Shown piece by piece: positions 39,209-47,514 of a DNA stretch of 64,000 nucleotides (position 1 is its first letter; each line of letters begins with the position of its first letter). Origin of the DNA: JBCCXZ01 sp965228005 (GTDB lineage: Bacteria; Planctomycetota; Planctomycetia; Pirellulales; Lacipirellulaceae); contig CBDDGV010000004.1 of the NCBI GenBank assembly GCA_965228005.1, positions 558,001-622,000 on the forward strand, written 5' to 3'. The position numbers and the translations under genes were made by a program. A model generated the notes under the pieces. The model made no database searches, had not been told where the DNA came from, and worked only from the letters and a program-made list of their open reading frames with translations.

Positions 39209-40210
39209 ATGGGCGTCGACCTCTCCACACGCTACCTGGGCATGGAGCTGAAGAACCCCCTGGTGGCGTCCGCCGGGCCGCTCACCTGGGAGCTCGATTC
39301 ACTGAAGCTGCTGGAAGACGCCGGCGCCTCGGCGGCGGTGTTCCCCTCGTTGTTCGAGGAGCAGATCGAGCACGAGGAGATGGAGCTCCACAACTACCAC
39401 GAGTTCCACGCCTACTCCAACGCGGAGTCGTTGACCCAGGTGCCCGAGGTGATCGCCTACAAGAGCGGCACGGACGAGTACCTGGAACGGATCCGGCAGG
39501 CGAAGGAGAAGGTGTCGATCCCCGTGATCGGCAGCCTCAACGGCTGGACCGACGGCGGCTGGGTCCGCTACGCCAAGCTCATCGAGCAGGCGGGGGCGGA
39601 CGCGCTCGAGCTGAACATCTACTTCGTGCCGACCGACGCCACGGCCACGGCGGCCGACATCGAGAAGCAGTACCTTGATCTAGTGAAGGCGGTGAGCGAC
39701 TCGATCTCGATCCCGCTGGCGGTGAAGATCGGCCAGAACTTCACGAGCCTGCCGCAGTTCGCGCGGCAGCTCCAGCTGGCGGGGGCCGACGGGCTGGTGC
39801 TGTTCAACCGCTACCTCGAAGCCGACATCGACCTCGACACGCTCGAGTACCACCCCGACCTGGTGCTGAGCAACCGGCACGAGGCCCGGGTGCCCATCCG
39901 CTGGATCGGCATCCTGCGGGACGAGATCGACATCTCGCTGGCCGCCACCAGCGGCGTGCACCGTTGGCAGGGGGCGGTCAAGCTGCTCCTGGCCGGGGCC
40001 GACATCACGATGATGACCAGCGTGCTGCTGATCAAAGGCGTCGGGCACCTCTCCGAGATGCTCAGCGGGCTCACGCAGTGGGTGATCGAGAACGAGTACG
40101 AATCGGTCCAGCAGCTGCAGGGGAGCATGAGCCGGGGCAACTACCCCGACCCGGGCGCCCTGGAGCGGGCCAACTACATGAAGGCGCTGGTCAGCTATTC
40201 TTCGGACTAG
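39209..40210 (+). CDS. Dihydroorotate dehydrogenase-like flavoprotein
   Basis: A 333-residue FMN-barrel protein. MGVDLSTRYLGMELKNPLVASAGPLT resembles PyrD family openings in function (shown here in pieces: LSTRYLGMELKNPLV and ASAGPLT); GSLNGWTDGGW near residue 110 and LELNIYFVP near 132 replace the class-typical catalytic segment. The catalytic Cys/Ser of true PyrD is not seen, so pyrimidine synthesis is doubtful. The ATG follows the nifJ TAA with no gap. This linkage of a PyrD-like protein to PFOR recurs in many genomes, and suggests a redox partner or electron-transfer role, which is inference. Confidence 0.85.
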   Translation: MGVDLSTRYLGMELKNPLVASAGPLTWELDSLKLLEDAGASAAVFPSLFEEQIEHEEMELHNYHEFHAYSNAESLTQVPEVIAYKSGTDEYLERIRQAKEKVSIPVIGSLNGWTDGGWVRYAKLIEQAGADALELNIYFVPTDATATAADIEKQYLDLVKAVSDSISIPLAVKIGQNFTSLPQFARQLQLAGADGLVLFNRYLEADIDLDTLEYHPDLVLSNRHEARVPIRWIGILRDEIDISLAATSGVHRWQGAVKLLLAGADITMMTSVLLIKGVGHLSEMLSGLTQWVIENEYESVQQLQGSMSRGNYPDPGALERANYMKALVSYSSD

Positions 40211-40281
40211 CCCGGCGCCGACCGCGGAGAGTGGGGCAACGCGTGCCGCGACAAGACGCGTGAGGTGACAAGGAGCTGCCG

Positions 40282-41637
40282 GTGACTGGTGAGCCCGCCC
40301 CCGAGCCCCCGGCCGATCGCCCCGACGACCCGGACCACCCGCTCGTCGAGTACTGGACCGAGGCGTTCGACCGCGTGATCGCGGCGTTGGCGAATTCGCC
40401 GCAGTCGGGCGGTCGGCCCGCGACGCTCGACTCGGCCGAGGCGTTCTTCGACGAGTACCTCCGCAGCCCGCCGTTCCTCGAGGCGATGAAGGAACGGATC
40501 GACCTGCTGATCCGCGCCCGGCGCGAGGACCGCGAGCCGGAAGGCGCGTCGCCTCTGTGGCACGACTACCTCAAGTCGTGCTGGGTGGGCCAGACCTCGG
40601 AGGGACAGCCCGATGCTGACGAAACCGCCGGGCGTGAGCACGCCACGCCCGCCGACGTGGTGTTCCGCGCCGAGGAGTTCGCGGTCAAGCGTTTCCGGAG
40701 CGAGACGCCGCGGGCGTTCAGCGAGCCGGTGCTGATCTGCTTCTCGCTGATCAACCGGCCGTACATCCTCGACCTGAACCAGCGGGTGAGCGTGGTCCGC
40801 CGGCTGCTGGAGGCGGGGTTCGACGTGTACCTCATCGATTGGAGCGCGCCGACCGACGCCGACTGCGGGCTGGGGCTCGACGACTACGCGCAGCGGTTCT
40901 TGGGCCACGCGGTCGAGGCGGTCTGCGGCCACGCCGGCTGGGACCGGCTGCACCTGTTGGGTTACTGCCTCGGCGGCACGTTCTCGGCGGTTTACGGGGC
41001 CCTGCGGCCCGGGCGGCTGCAGAGCCTGACGCTGCTCGCGACGCCGATCGATTTCAGCGGCGACCGGAGCCTGCTCAACCTGTGGGCGCGGCAGGAGTAC
41101 TTCGACGTGGACGGGTTGGTCGACGCCTTCGGCAACTGCCCCGGGTTCTTCCTGCGTTCGTGCTTCCAGCTGATGAAGCCCGCGGCGAACCTGATCGAGA
41201 AGCACCTGCGGCTGGCCGAGAACCTCGACAAGCCGGCTTTCTGTGAGAACTTTATGGCGATGGAGCGGTGGTCGCACGACAGCGTCCCCGTCGCCGGCCG
41301 GGTGTTCAGCGAGTGCGTCAAGCAGCTGTACCGCGAGAATCGCTTGGCGGAGGGGACGTTGCGGGTGGGCGCGAGCGGCGTCGACCTCCGCCGGATCGAT
41401 TGCCCGCTGCTGCTGCTGGTCGGCACGAAAGACCACCTGGTGCCGGTGGCCGCCAGCCGGCAGGTCGAGCGGCTGGTTTCTTCGGACGAAGTGCGGGTCT
41501 TGGAGATCGACGTCGGGCATATCGGGCTGGTGGTGAGCGCCAAGGCCCACCGGGGGCTCTGGCCCGAGGCGGCGGAGTGGCTTGCCGCGCATTCGTCGCC
41601 AATCTCACCTACCCGACCGGCCCCCGAGCGCGGATAA
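40282..41637 (+). CDS. Second polyhydroxyalkanoate synthase (PhaC-like) with N-terminal extension
   Basis: A 451-residue PHA synthase paralogue. The catalytic Cys229 is in GYCLGG, Asp in GTKDHLVP and His in VGHIGLV. INRPYILDL near residue 157 aligns with MNRPHVLDL of the operon PhaC. Some 75 extra N-terminal residues are helical and rich in charged and aromatic positions (VEYWTEAFDRVIAAL, then FFDEYLRSPPFLEAMKERID), reminiscent of a PhaE-type partner fused to the synthase; that is an inference. The start is a GTG, supported by AAGGAG seven bases before it. It follows the PFOR pair on the same strand by 71 bases. Confidence 0.85.
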   Translation: MTGEPAPEPPADRPDDPDHPLVEYWTEAFDRVIAALANSPQSGGRPATLDSAEAFFDEYLRSPPFLEAMKERIDLLIRARREDREPEGASPLWHDYLKSCWVGQTSEGQPDADETAGREHATPADVVFRAEEFAVKRFRSETPRAFSEPVLICFSLINRPYILDLNQRVSVVRRLLEAGFDVYLIDWSAPTDADCGLGLDDYAQRFLGHAVEAVCGHAGWDRLHLLGYCLGGTFSAVYGALRPGRLQSLTLLATPIDFSGDRSLLNLWARQEYFDVDGLVDAFGNCPGFFLRSCFQLMKPAANLIEKHLRLAENLDKPAFCENFMAMERWSHDSVPVAGRVFSECVKQLYRENRLAEGTLRVGASGVDLRRIDCPLLLLVGTKDHLVPVAASRQVERLVSSDEVRVLEIDVGHIGLVVSAKAHRGLWPEAAEWLAAHSSPISPTRPAPERG

Positions 41638-41718
41638 TCACCACGGTGAGGCGTGGGTCTGGGCGGCGAGCCGTGCGGACCGGGACTACCAGCTTGGGTG
41701 ACCACGGAGCGAGTGCAT

Positions 41719-42210
41719 ATGTCTGTTGCGGACCTGATCCAGACCCTTCGATCGAGCAGCGTGTTCGCCGACCTGCCGGACGAGCCGCTGCAAGAGGTGG
41801 CCGGCTTTGCGCGGCAGGCGGAGTTCCGCGCCCGCGAAGTGATCTTCGAGGAGGACAGCCTGGCCAACGAGGTGTTCCTCATTACCGAGGGCCGGGTGGC
41901 CCTGGTCATCTGCATGCCGCAGGTGGGGTGCCGGCAGATCCAGGAGGTTAGCAGCGGCGACCTCATCGGCTGGTCGCCCCTGCTGCACCGGGCGCGGCTC
42001 TCGAACACCGCCCGAACACTGACGCCTACCAAGGTGTTGGCCTTCGACGCGGAGAAGATGCTCGCACTCTGCGAAGCGAACCCCCGGTTCGGCTTCGACT
42101 TTATGCAGCGCACCGCAAGCGCGCTGGCCGAGCGCCTAAACGCGTTGAGGTTCCAGCTCTTGGAGGCCCACGGTCACCACCTCCCGGAGGTCGGCCTCGA
42201 GTCCGACTGA
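41719..42210 (+). CDS. Cyclic-nucleotide-binding-domain protein (Crp-like sensor without DNA-binding domain)
   Basis: A 163-residue protein with one cNMP-binding beta-roll: FADLPDEPLQEVAGFARQ starts it, then VIFEEDSLANEVFLITEGRVAL (shown in part: EEDSLANEVF, LITEGRVAL) and SSGDLIGWSPLL in the place of the phosphate-binding cassette. The canonical Arg of that cassette is not obvious, so ligand binding may be altered. No helix-turn-helix follows; a helix near residues 125-150 ends the chain. It lies 81 bases after the second PHA synthase, same strand, and may sense redox or energy state. I chose the ATG at 41719, after GGAGCGAG. Confidence 0.8.
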   Translation: MSVADLIQTLRSSSVFADLPDEPLQEVAGFARQAEFRAREVIFEEDSLANEVFLITEGRVALVICMPQVGCRQIQEVSSGDLIGWSPLLHRARLSNTARTLTPTKVLAFDAEKMLALCEANPRFGFDFMQRTASALAERLNALRFQLLEAHGHHLPEVGLESD

Positions 42211-42541
42211 GCGGCGGGGGTCGTGCCGCGCGTTAGGGGTGACGTTGGGCACGGCGGTTGCAGAGTTCTCACTCGGCGGGGTTCGCTTCTCCGAGTAGAG
42301 AAAAGAGGAGCGCAAAACGGCCCGCCTGCGTGGTTTCGCTCACAGGGCGGACGCTTGGCCCGCGAGCCGAGTGTGCACCCGGCGGCACAGGTGTGCGGCT
42401 GGGCACGGTTGCGCCGGCTTGGCGTGCGGCGGCCCGTGAGCGACGGAGCGACCGGCGTTCGCGCCGGCATGCGGAGCGGGGTACACTTCGGTAGAGGCGC
42501 GGACGGACGCGGACCGGCGCGCCGCAAGGAGGTCGCGACCG
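42211..42541. promoter_or_regulatory. 331-bp gap upstream of fbp
   Basis: No credible ORF. GTACACT around 42481-42487 is a possible -10 about 55 bases before the fbp start, and AAGGAGG at 42527 is its strong ribosome binding site. The rest is GC-rich with no repeat that I could match elsewhere in the window. Confidence 0.35.
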
Positions 42542-43573
42542 ATGTCGATCAACAGCGCGCTGACAGACCCGACTGATTTCACCATCAGCACGGTCCAGCA
42601 ACACATTCTCGCCCAGCAGCGGAAGTACTCGCCGAACGCAACGGGGAGCTTTTCCTGGCTGCTCTCGGGCATCACGCTGGCCACGAAGATGACGGAGGCC
42701 CGCGTCCGCCGCGCCGGGCTCCTGGACGTGTGTGGCGCCGCGGGCGGCACCAACATCCAGGGCGAGCAGCAGCAGAAGCTCGACGTCTACGCCGACCAGG
42801 CGATGGTCCACTGCCTCGGCGTGCGGGAGAACGTGGCGATCCTCGCCTCCGAGGAGAACGACGAGGCGATTACCTTCGACGGCCGGTCGGGGCACGGCAA
42901 GTACGTGGTGCTGTTCGACCCGCTGGACGGATCGTCGAACATCGACGTGAACGTGAGCGTCGGCACGATCTTCTCGATCCTGCCGATGGACCCGGCGGCC
43001 TACGAAGACGAGGACCCCAACCGCGCGGTGCTGCAGCGCGGAGCCCGGCAGCTCGCGGCGGGCTATGTGGTGTACGGGTCGTCGACGATTCTCGTGTACA
43101 CGACCGGCCACGGCGTGCACGGTTTTACGCTCGACCCTACGTTCGGCGCCTACGTGCTCAGCCACGAGAACATCCGCATGCCGCAGCAAGGCAGCATCTA
43201 CTCCTCGAACGACGCCTACTGGGACACGTTCCCCGAGGAGTACCGCGAGTACCTCAGCTACCTCCGCAGCGGCAAGACGGGCCGGCGGTACGCGTTGCGG
43301 TACATCGGCTCGCTGGTGGCCGACTTCCACCGCACGCTGCTCAAGGGCGGCGTGTTCCTCTACCCGCCGACGGCGCAGAACCCCGGCGGCAAGCTGCGGC
43401 TGCTGTACGAGGCCAACCCCGTGGCGTTCATCGCCGAACAGGCGGGCGGCTTCGCCACGAACGGCTCGCAGCGGGTCGTGGAGGTCGAGCCGACCGAGAT
43501 CCACCAACGCACGCCGTTGGTGGTGGGCAGCCAGGAAGAGATGGAACTGTTTCAGAAGTTCTGCGGCGGCTGA
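42542..43573 (+). CDS. fbp: Fructose-1,6-bisphosphatase, class I
   Basis: A 343-residue gluconeogenic phosphatase. FDPLDGSSNIDVN near residue 122 is the metal-binding signature, GTNIQGEQQQKLDVYAD near 70 provides an acidic ligand, and LRLLYEANPVAFIAEQAGG near 290 is the substrate-contact segment; GRRYALRYIGSLVADFHRTL near 245 supplies the fructose-bisphosphate contacts. The length is typical. Its presence near PFOR and PHA genes fits carbon routing between storage polymer and sugar, though it has its own likely promoter and ribosome binding site (AAGGAGG). Confidence 0.95.
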   Translation: MSINSALTDPTDFTISTVQQHILAQQRKYSPNATGSFSWLLSGITLATKMTEARVRRAGLLDVCGAAGGTNIQGEQQQKLDVYADQAMVHCLGVRENVAILASEENDEAITFDGRSGHGKYVVLFDPLDGSSNIDVNVSVGTIFSILPMDPAAYEDEDPNRAVLQRGARQLAAGYVVYGSSTILVYTTGHGVHGFTLDPTFGAYVLSHENIRMPQQGSIYSSNDAYWDTFPEEYREYLSYLRSGKTGRRYALRYIGSLVADFHRTLLKGGVFLYPPTAQNPGGKLRLLYEANPVAFIAEQAGGFATNGSQRVVEVEPTEIHQRTPLVVGSQEEMELFQKFCGG

Positions 43574-43654
43574 TCGCCGGCATGGTGAACGTTTCACGAG
43601 TCTCTTAGCCTCTCTTGTTTGGCGTGCAAGAGAGTGCGCGGACGCGGCCCGCGA

Positions 43655-43660
43655 TATACT
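43655..43660 (+). promoter_or_regulatory. TATACT -10 element six bases before the start codon
   Basis: TATACT is followed by six bases and then the ATG of the nucleotidyltransferase gene, so a transcript from it would be leaderless. No good -35 is seen at the usual distance. The same spacing occurs at 57456-57461. Confidence 0.4.
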
Positions 43661-43666
43661 GGGCCC

Positions 43667-44458
43667 ATGCACATCCGCGAACACCACCGGCGGGCCATCG
43701 ACCGCCTTGCCGACGCCTACCGCGACGACCCGCGTTTCCTCGCCCTCATCATCGGCGGCTCCATTGCCAAGGGGTACGCCCGCGACGACTCCGACGTCGA
43801 CTTCCTGATCGTGGCGAACGACGAAGAGTTCGACCGGCGTTTGGCCGAGCGCGATTTGTTCATCAACCGCCAAGACCTCTGCGACTACCAAGGCGGCTAC
43901 GTCGACGGCAAGATCATCAACCTGGCGTTCCTTGAGAAGCTGGCCGAGAAGGGCAACGAGCCCTCACGGGCCGCGTTCCACGGGGCTTTTGCTGCTTACT
44001 CCCGCGTGCCCGGGTTCGACGACCTCCTGCGGCAGATCCCGGTCTACCCCGAGGCCGGGCACGAAGAGCGGGTCCGGGCCTTCTACAGCATGGCGTTCAA
44101 CCAGCACTGGCTGATCCACGAAGCGGGGCGTCACGGCAACCGCTACGTAACCACTCGGGCGGCGAGCCAGCTCGCGCTGTTCTGCGGTCGGTTGATCCTG
44201 GCGCACAACCGCATCCTGTTCCCCTACCACAAGTGGCTGCTCAGGACGCTCGAGTCGGCGCCCGAGAAGCCCAGCGACATGGTGGCCCGCCTCAACAAGC
44301 TGGTCGAGGAGCCTACCGGCGAACCCGCCAATGCACTGTTCGACGGCGTGCGCAACTTTCGGGACTGGGGTGTCAGCGACCTCGAGGCCTACACGTGGTT
44401 CATGACCAACGTGGAGTGGAGCTGGATGTCGGGCACGACGCCGCTAGAGGACTTGTAG
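43667..44458 (+). CDS. Nucleotidyltransferase-fold protein
   Basis: A 263-residue soluble protein with an N-terminal nucleotidyltransferase domain: LIIGGSIAKGYARDDSDVDFLIV at about residues 25-47 contains the GGS...DxD metal site (in pieces: GGSIAKGYA, DDSDVDF). The remainder is helical (about residues 90-263), a layout like aminoglycoside/lincosamide-type or kanamycin-type transferases and toxin-antitoxin MNT proteins, but no partner HEPN gene is adjacent. The substrate is unknown. I chose the ATG at 43667 because TATACT lies right before it; the GTG upstream at 43619 would put the promoter inside the gene. Confidence 0.8.
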   Translation: MHIREHHRRAIDRLADAYRDDPRFLALIIGGSIAKGYARDDSDVDFLIVANDEEFDRRLAERDLFINRQDLCDYQGGYVDGKIINLAFLEKLAEKGNEPSRAAFHGAFAAYSRVPGFDDLLRQIPVYPEAGHEERVRAFYSMAFNQHWLIHEAGRHGNRYVTTRAASQLALFCGRLILAHNRILFPYHKWLLRTLESAPEKPSDMVARLNKLVEEPTGEPANALFDGVRNFRDWGVSDLEAYTWFMTNVEWSWMSGTTPLEDL

Positions 44459-44599
44459 TGTTCCCGGGGCGCCGGCTTCCCGGCCGATTTCTTCGGGTGA
44501 TCGCTGTTTCTCCGATTTCTCGGGCAAGAGTCTGCGGGCTGGCACGAAACAACGGTAGTCCCTGCCACCAAGCCCCGGCTACCGCGAGCGCAGAACCAG

Positions 44600-45625
44600 A
44601 TGTCTATCGACGCGAATCACCGGTGTGCTTACGCCGGCCTACTCATCGGCTCGGTCGTTCTGGGTTGGGCGTGCAACACCGCCGAGGCGAGCGTGCTCCA
44701 CGATCTCACTACCCAGCGGCATTGGATCGGTTACGCGCCGCGGAACTTCAACCCGAACATCGGTCGCGAGCCCAGCGAAGCGCAGGTCCGCGCCGACCTG
44801 GAACAGCTCTACTCCGAGGGCTGGAGGAGCCTCTACACCTACTCACTCGACGGCGTGCAGAGCGAGATCCCGCGGATCGCCAAAGAGGTCGGCTTCGACT
44901 ACGCGCTCGCGGGCGTGTTCTTCTTCAACGAGGCGCAGCTGGCGCGGGAGAAGGCGGCGGCCCTCGAAGAGCTGGATCACATCGACGGGTTCATCGTCGG
45001 GAACGAGGGCCTGCTGTTCGGGCGGTACTCCCCGGAGCGGCTGGTGGAAGAGGTGTTCTACTTCCAAACGCTCGGCAAGCCGGTGACGACGACCGAAGTC
45101 GGCGGGATCTACTTAGCGGTCCCCGAACTCTTGGGCCTCGGAGACTTCGTGTTCTACAACACGCAGCCCTGGTTCAACGACACGCTCGACCCCGCCGACC
45201 CGGCTGCGATGGCGGCAGCGGTGGCCGAGGAGCACTTTGCGATCCGGGAGCTACGCCCCGACCACCCGATTGTGATCAAGGAAACCTGGTTCCCCACGGC
45301 CGGCCACCCCGCAGCCACGGAAGCTAACCAGGTTGAGTTCTTCGAGACGCTGGCCGGACTCAGGAGCGACGCGGGCGAGCCCGTGCTGTTCGCCTGGGGA
45401 GAGGCGTACGACCAACCCTGGAAGTTCGAGCGTTCACCCTTTGGCGTTCTGGGACCGCACTGGGGTTTGCACACCCAGGATGGTACGCCGAAGGAGGCGA
45501 TCGCTGCCCTGCAAGACATCTACACGGGGCCTGTGCCGGCGGTGCCGGAGCCTGCCGGCGTGCTGCTCGTAGCGCTCGCCGCGATCGGACGGATACGCCA
45601 TTGCCGGTTTTCGGAAGTTGCCTGA
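44600..45625 (+). CDS. Secreted GH17-like beta-1,3-glucanase with PEP-CTERM anchor
   Basis: A 341-residue protein with a signal peptide (cleavage likely after AEA near residue 30), a TIM-barrel with WIGYAPRNFNPN near residue 42, and a C-terminal VPEPAGVLLVALAAIG plus basic tail, the PEP-CTERM signal. The acid/base Glu136 is in IVGNEG and the nucleophile Glu228 in IKETWFP, as in glycoside hydrolase family 17 (compare ETGWP). Fungal-type exo- or endo-beta-1,3-glucanases are the nearest functional model, so laminarin-like glucan is a likely substrate. It converges with the GH35 gene and probably belongs to the same glycan locus. Confidence 0.8.
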   Translation: MSIDANHRCAYAGLLIGSVVLGWACNTAEASVLHDLTTQRHWIGYAPRNFNPNIGREPSEAQVRADLEQLYSEGWRSLYTYSLDGVQSEIPRIAKEVGFDYALAGVFFFNEAQLAREKAAALEELDHIDGFIVGNEGLLFGRYSPERLVEEVFYFQTLGKPVTTTEVGGIYLAVPELLGLGDFVFYNTQPWFNDTLDPADPAAMAAAVAEEHFAIRELRPDHPIVIKETWFPTAGHPAATEANQVEFFETLAGLRSDAGEPVLFAWGEAYDQPWKFERSPFGVLGPHWGLHTQDGTPKEAIAALQDIYTGPVPAVPEPAGVLLVALAAIGRIRHCRFSEVA

Positions 45626-45786
45626 TCTAGGGCGCGCGTTCTGCCACAGGTGAGCCTCTCACAACTGTTGGAGTGCCGAAGAAGCTCTGGACGTGCCAGT
45701 GCCGTGACCAATTCGGGTTGCCCGGGCGACAACCAAGAACGTTTCTGCGCCGGGACAGTCCTCGCGCGGAAACCTCCAGGTTCGGA

Positions 45787-47511
45787 TCAGTCGCGCGTGT
45801 AGGTCAGGACCTTGTAGATCCCGGGTGAGGTAACCAGCTTCTGCCGCCCCGCGTACGCGGCCTCCGGCTGCCCCGCTTCGGGTTGCGGGCCCAGCGCGTG
45901 GTTCGTGCCGAGCGGGGCGCCGAGAGCCTTCTTCCTCCCGACCACCCTCAGCGCCTCGTTGTGGAAGGTCTCGTCGCCGTTAAGCATCCGCGTGGTTTTC
46001 CACTCGCCGTCCTCGTACCGCCCTTCCCAAACCTGACCGATGTAGCCAACCCGGCTGTCGTCGTTCGACCTGAAGACCACCCTCAAGTTGACGCCCGCCA
46101 CCAGGAACTCGTCGTCTGCCGTCTGGATGATCAGACCGTAGCACGGCTCGTGCGGCTTCTCGTAGAAGATCTCCAGCACGTACTCCCCGCAGGCGAGCAC
46201 TTCGGAAGTCTCGTTCTTCTCGCGCAGCACGCCGTGCATCCGGCCGGTTCCTTGGTACCGCAGGATCGTGTTGCTCAGTTCGTGGAGCACGCCGTACGCC
46301 TGTTGGAAGGCGTGGTCGTCGACCGCCCGCTGGTCGATGCCGAACGGCGAGTAGCACAGGGCGTCGAGCTCCGCGAAGGCGTAGAACGCGCGGCCGGCGT
46401 CGACGGTGGACTCGGGGACGAGCAGCGGGTTGTCTCCCCGCACGTAGCGCTGGGTGATCGCCTTGAAGTCGGAAAGGTAGATGTCTGGGCAGACGGCGAA
46501 CAGGCTGGGGGCGGCCGCTTTGTAGATGTCCATCACCTGCGCCACGGGCCCGCCGTTGGGGTAGACGCCCGGCAGGTCGCCGGGCTCCTGCACGATCCAG
46601 GCGTTGACAAACATCGGCAGGTCGAACTCCCGCTGCCCAGCTGCGGCGACTTCTTCAATGTAGCTGGCCATCTGCCAGGCCAGGAAGAACTCCCGCGCGG
46701 CCGGCGTGTCGCCGAACACGTCGACCCAACTGCCGGAGGCGGCGTACTCCCGCGAGGACCACGCCTCCTGGGCGTAAGGCTGGAGGCCGCCCTTGTTGGA
46801 CTCCAAGTAGTCGAGGAGCGCCCGGGGCACGTCCTCTTGGAACGCCTCGAGCGCCGCCGGGTGGTAATCCATGTCCTGCAGGATGCCGACCTCGTTCTCG
46901 GGCTGGACCATGACGACGGTGTAGGCGTCGTCGATGGCTTTCACCCGCTTCATCATGGCGGCGAAGGCCCTCGCGTCTGCTTCTCTGGTTGCCGGGCAGA
47001 GCGGGGAGAGCGTTTCGAGGTTTTCTCCGGCTTTCGTGCGGACCCTCCAGAAGCGGTCCGTGTCGCGCTTGACCCACATCGGGGCGTAGCTGGATTGGCC
47101 GTTCTTCCAGGTCGCGAACCACAGGATCACCAGCTTCAGGTCGTTGTCGCAGGCGGAGCGGATGAGCCCGTCCAACAGGGTGTAGTCGTACACGCCCTCC
47201 TCGGGCTCGAACTGCTCCCAAGCCACCGTGGCGAGGACCGTGTTCAGGTTCATCGCCTTGAGCTTGGGGAAGAGCGGCTGCATGTACTCGAGCGTCGAGG
47301 CGCTGGAGTTGTGCAGCTCTCCGGCGATCATCAGGAACGGCTTGCCGTCGACGAATAGCTGCGTGGCGTCGCCAACCTTCACCAGTTGTGGGCGGCCTTC
47401 CCCGCCGCGGGTGGTCTCGACCAACAGGGACGCCAGCAATGCCGCCGAGAGGACGCAGACTGCGATGCTGCGGGGACGGCTGCTATGAGAATCGAACACG
47501 GGGTACTCCAC
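45787..47511 (-). CDS. Secreted GH35-type beta-galactosidase with DUF5597-like tail
   Basis: A 574-residue enzyme with a signal peptide (hydrophobic core AVCVLSAALLASLLV, about residues 17-31). The TIM barrel shows FLMIAGELHNS, WEQFEPEEGVYDY near residue 98, the acid/base Glu207 in PENEVG and the nucleophile Glu367 in VPESTV, as in family 35. The C-terminal 130 residues look like the DUF5597 domain that accompanies this branch. It probably removes terminal galactose from polysaccharide in the periplasm. It is the last gene of a minus-strand set that starts at the DUF1559 gene; the next gene upstream is three bases away. Confidence 0.88.
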   Translation of the reverse strand: MEYPVFDSHSSRPRSIAVCVLSAALLASLLVETTRGGEGRPQLVKVGDATQLFVDGKPFLMIAGELHNSSASTLEYMQPLFPKLKAMNLNTVLATVAWEQFEPEEGVYDYTLLDGLIRSACDNDLKLVILWFATWKNGQSSYAPMWVKRDTDRFWRVRTKAGENLETLSPLCPATREADARAFAAMMKRVKAIDDAYTVVMVQPENEVGILQDMDYHPAALEAFQEDVPRALLDYLESNKGGLQPYAQEAWSSREYAASGSWVDVFGDTPAAREFFLAWQMASYIEEVAAAGQREFDLPMFVNAWIVQEPGDLPGVYPNGGPVAQVMDIYKAAAPSLFAVCPDIYLSDFKAITQRYVRGDNPLLVPESTVDAGRAFYAFAELDALCYSPFGIDQRAVDDHAFQQAYGVLHELSNTILRYQGTGRMHGVLREKNETSEVLACGEYVLEIFYEKPHEPCYGLIIQTADDEFLVAGVNLRVVFRSNDDSRVGYIGQVWEGRYEDGEWKTTRMLNGDETFHNEALRVVGRKKALGAPLGTNHALGPQPEAGQPEAAYAGRQKLVTSPGIYKVLTYTRD

Positions 47512-47514
47512 CGA

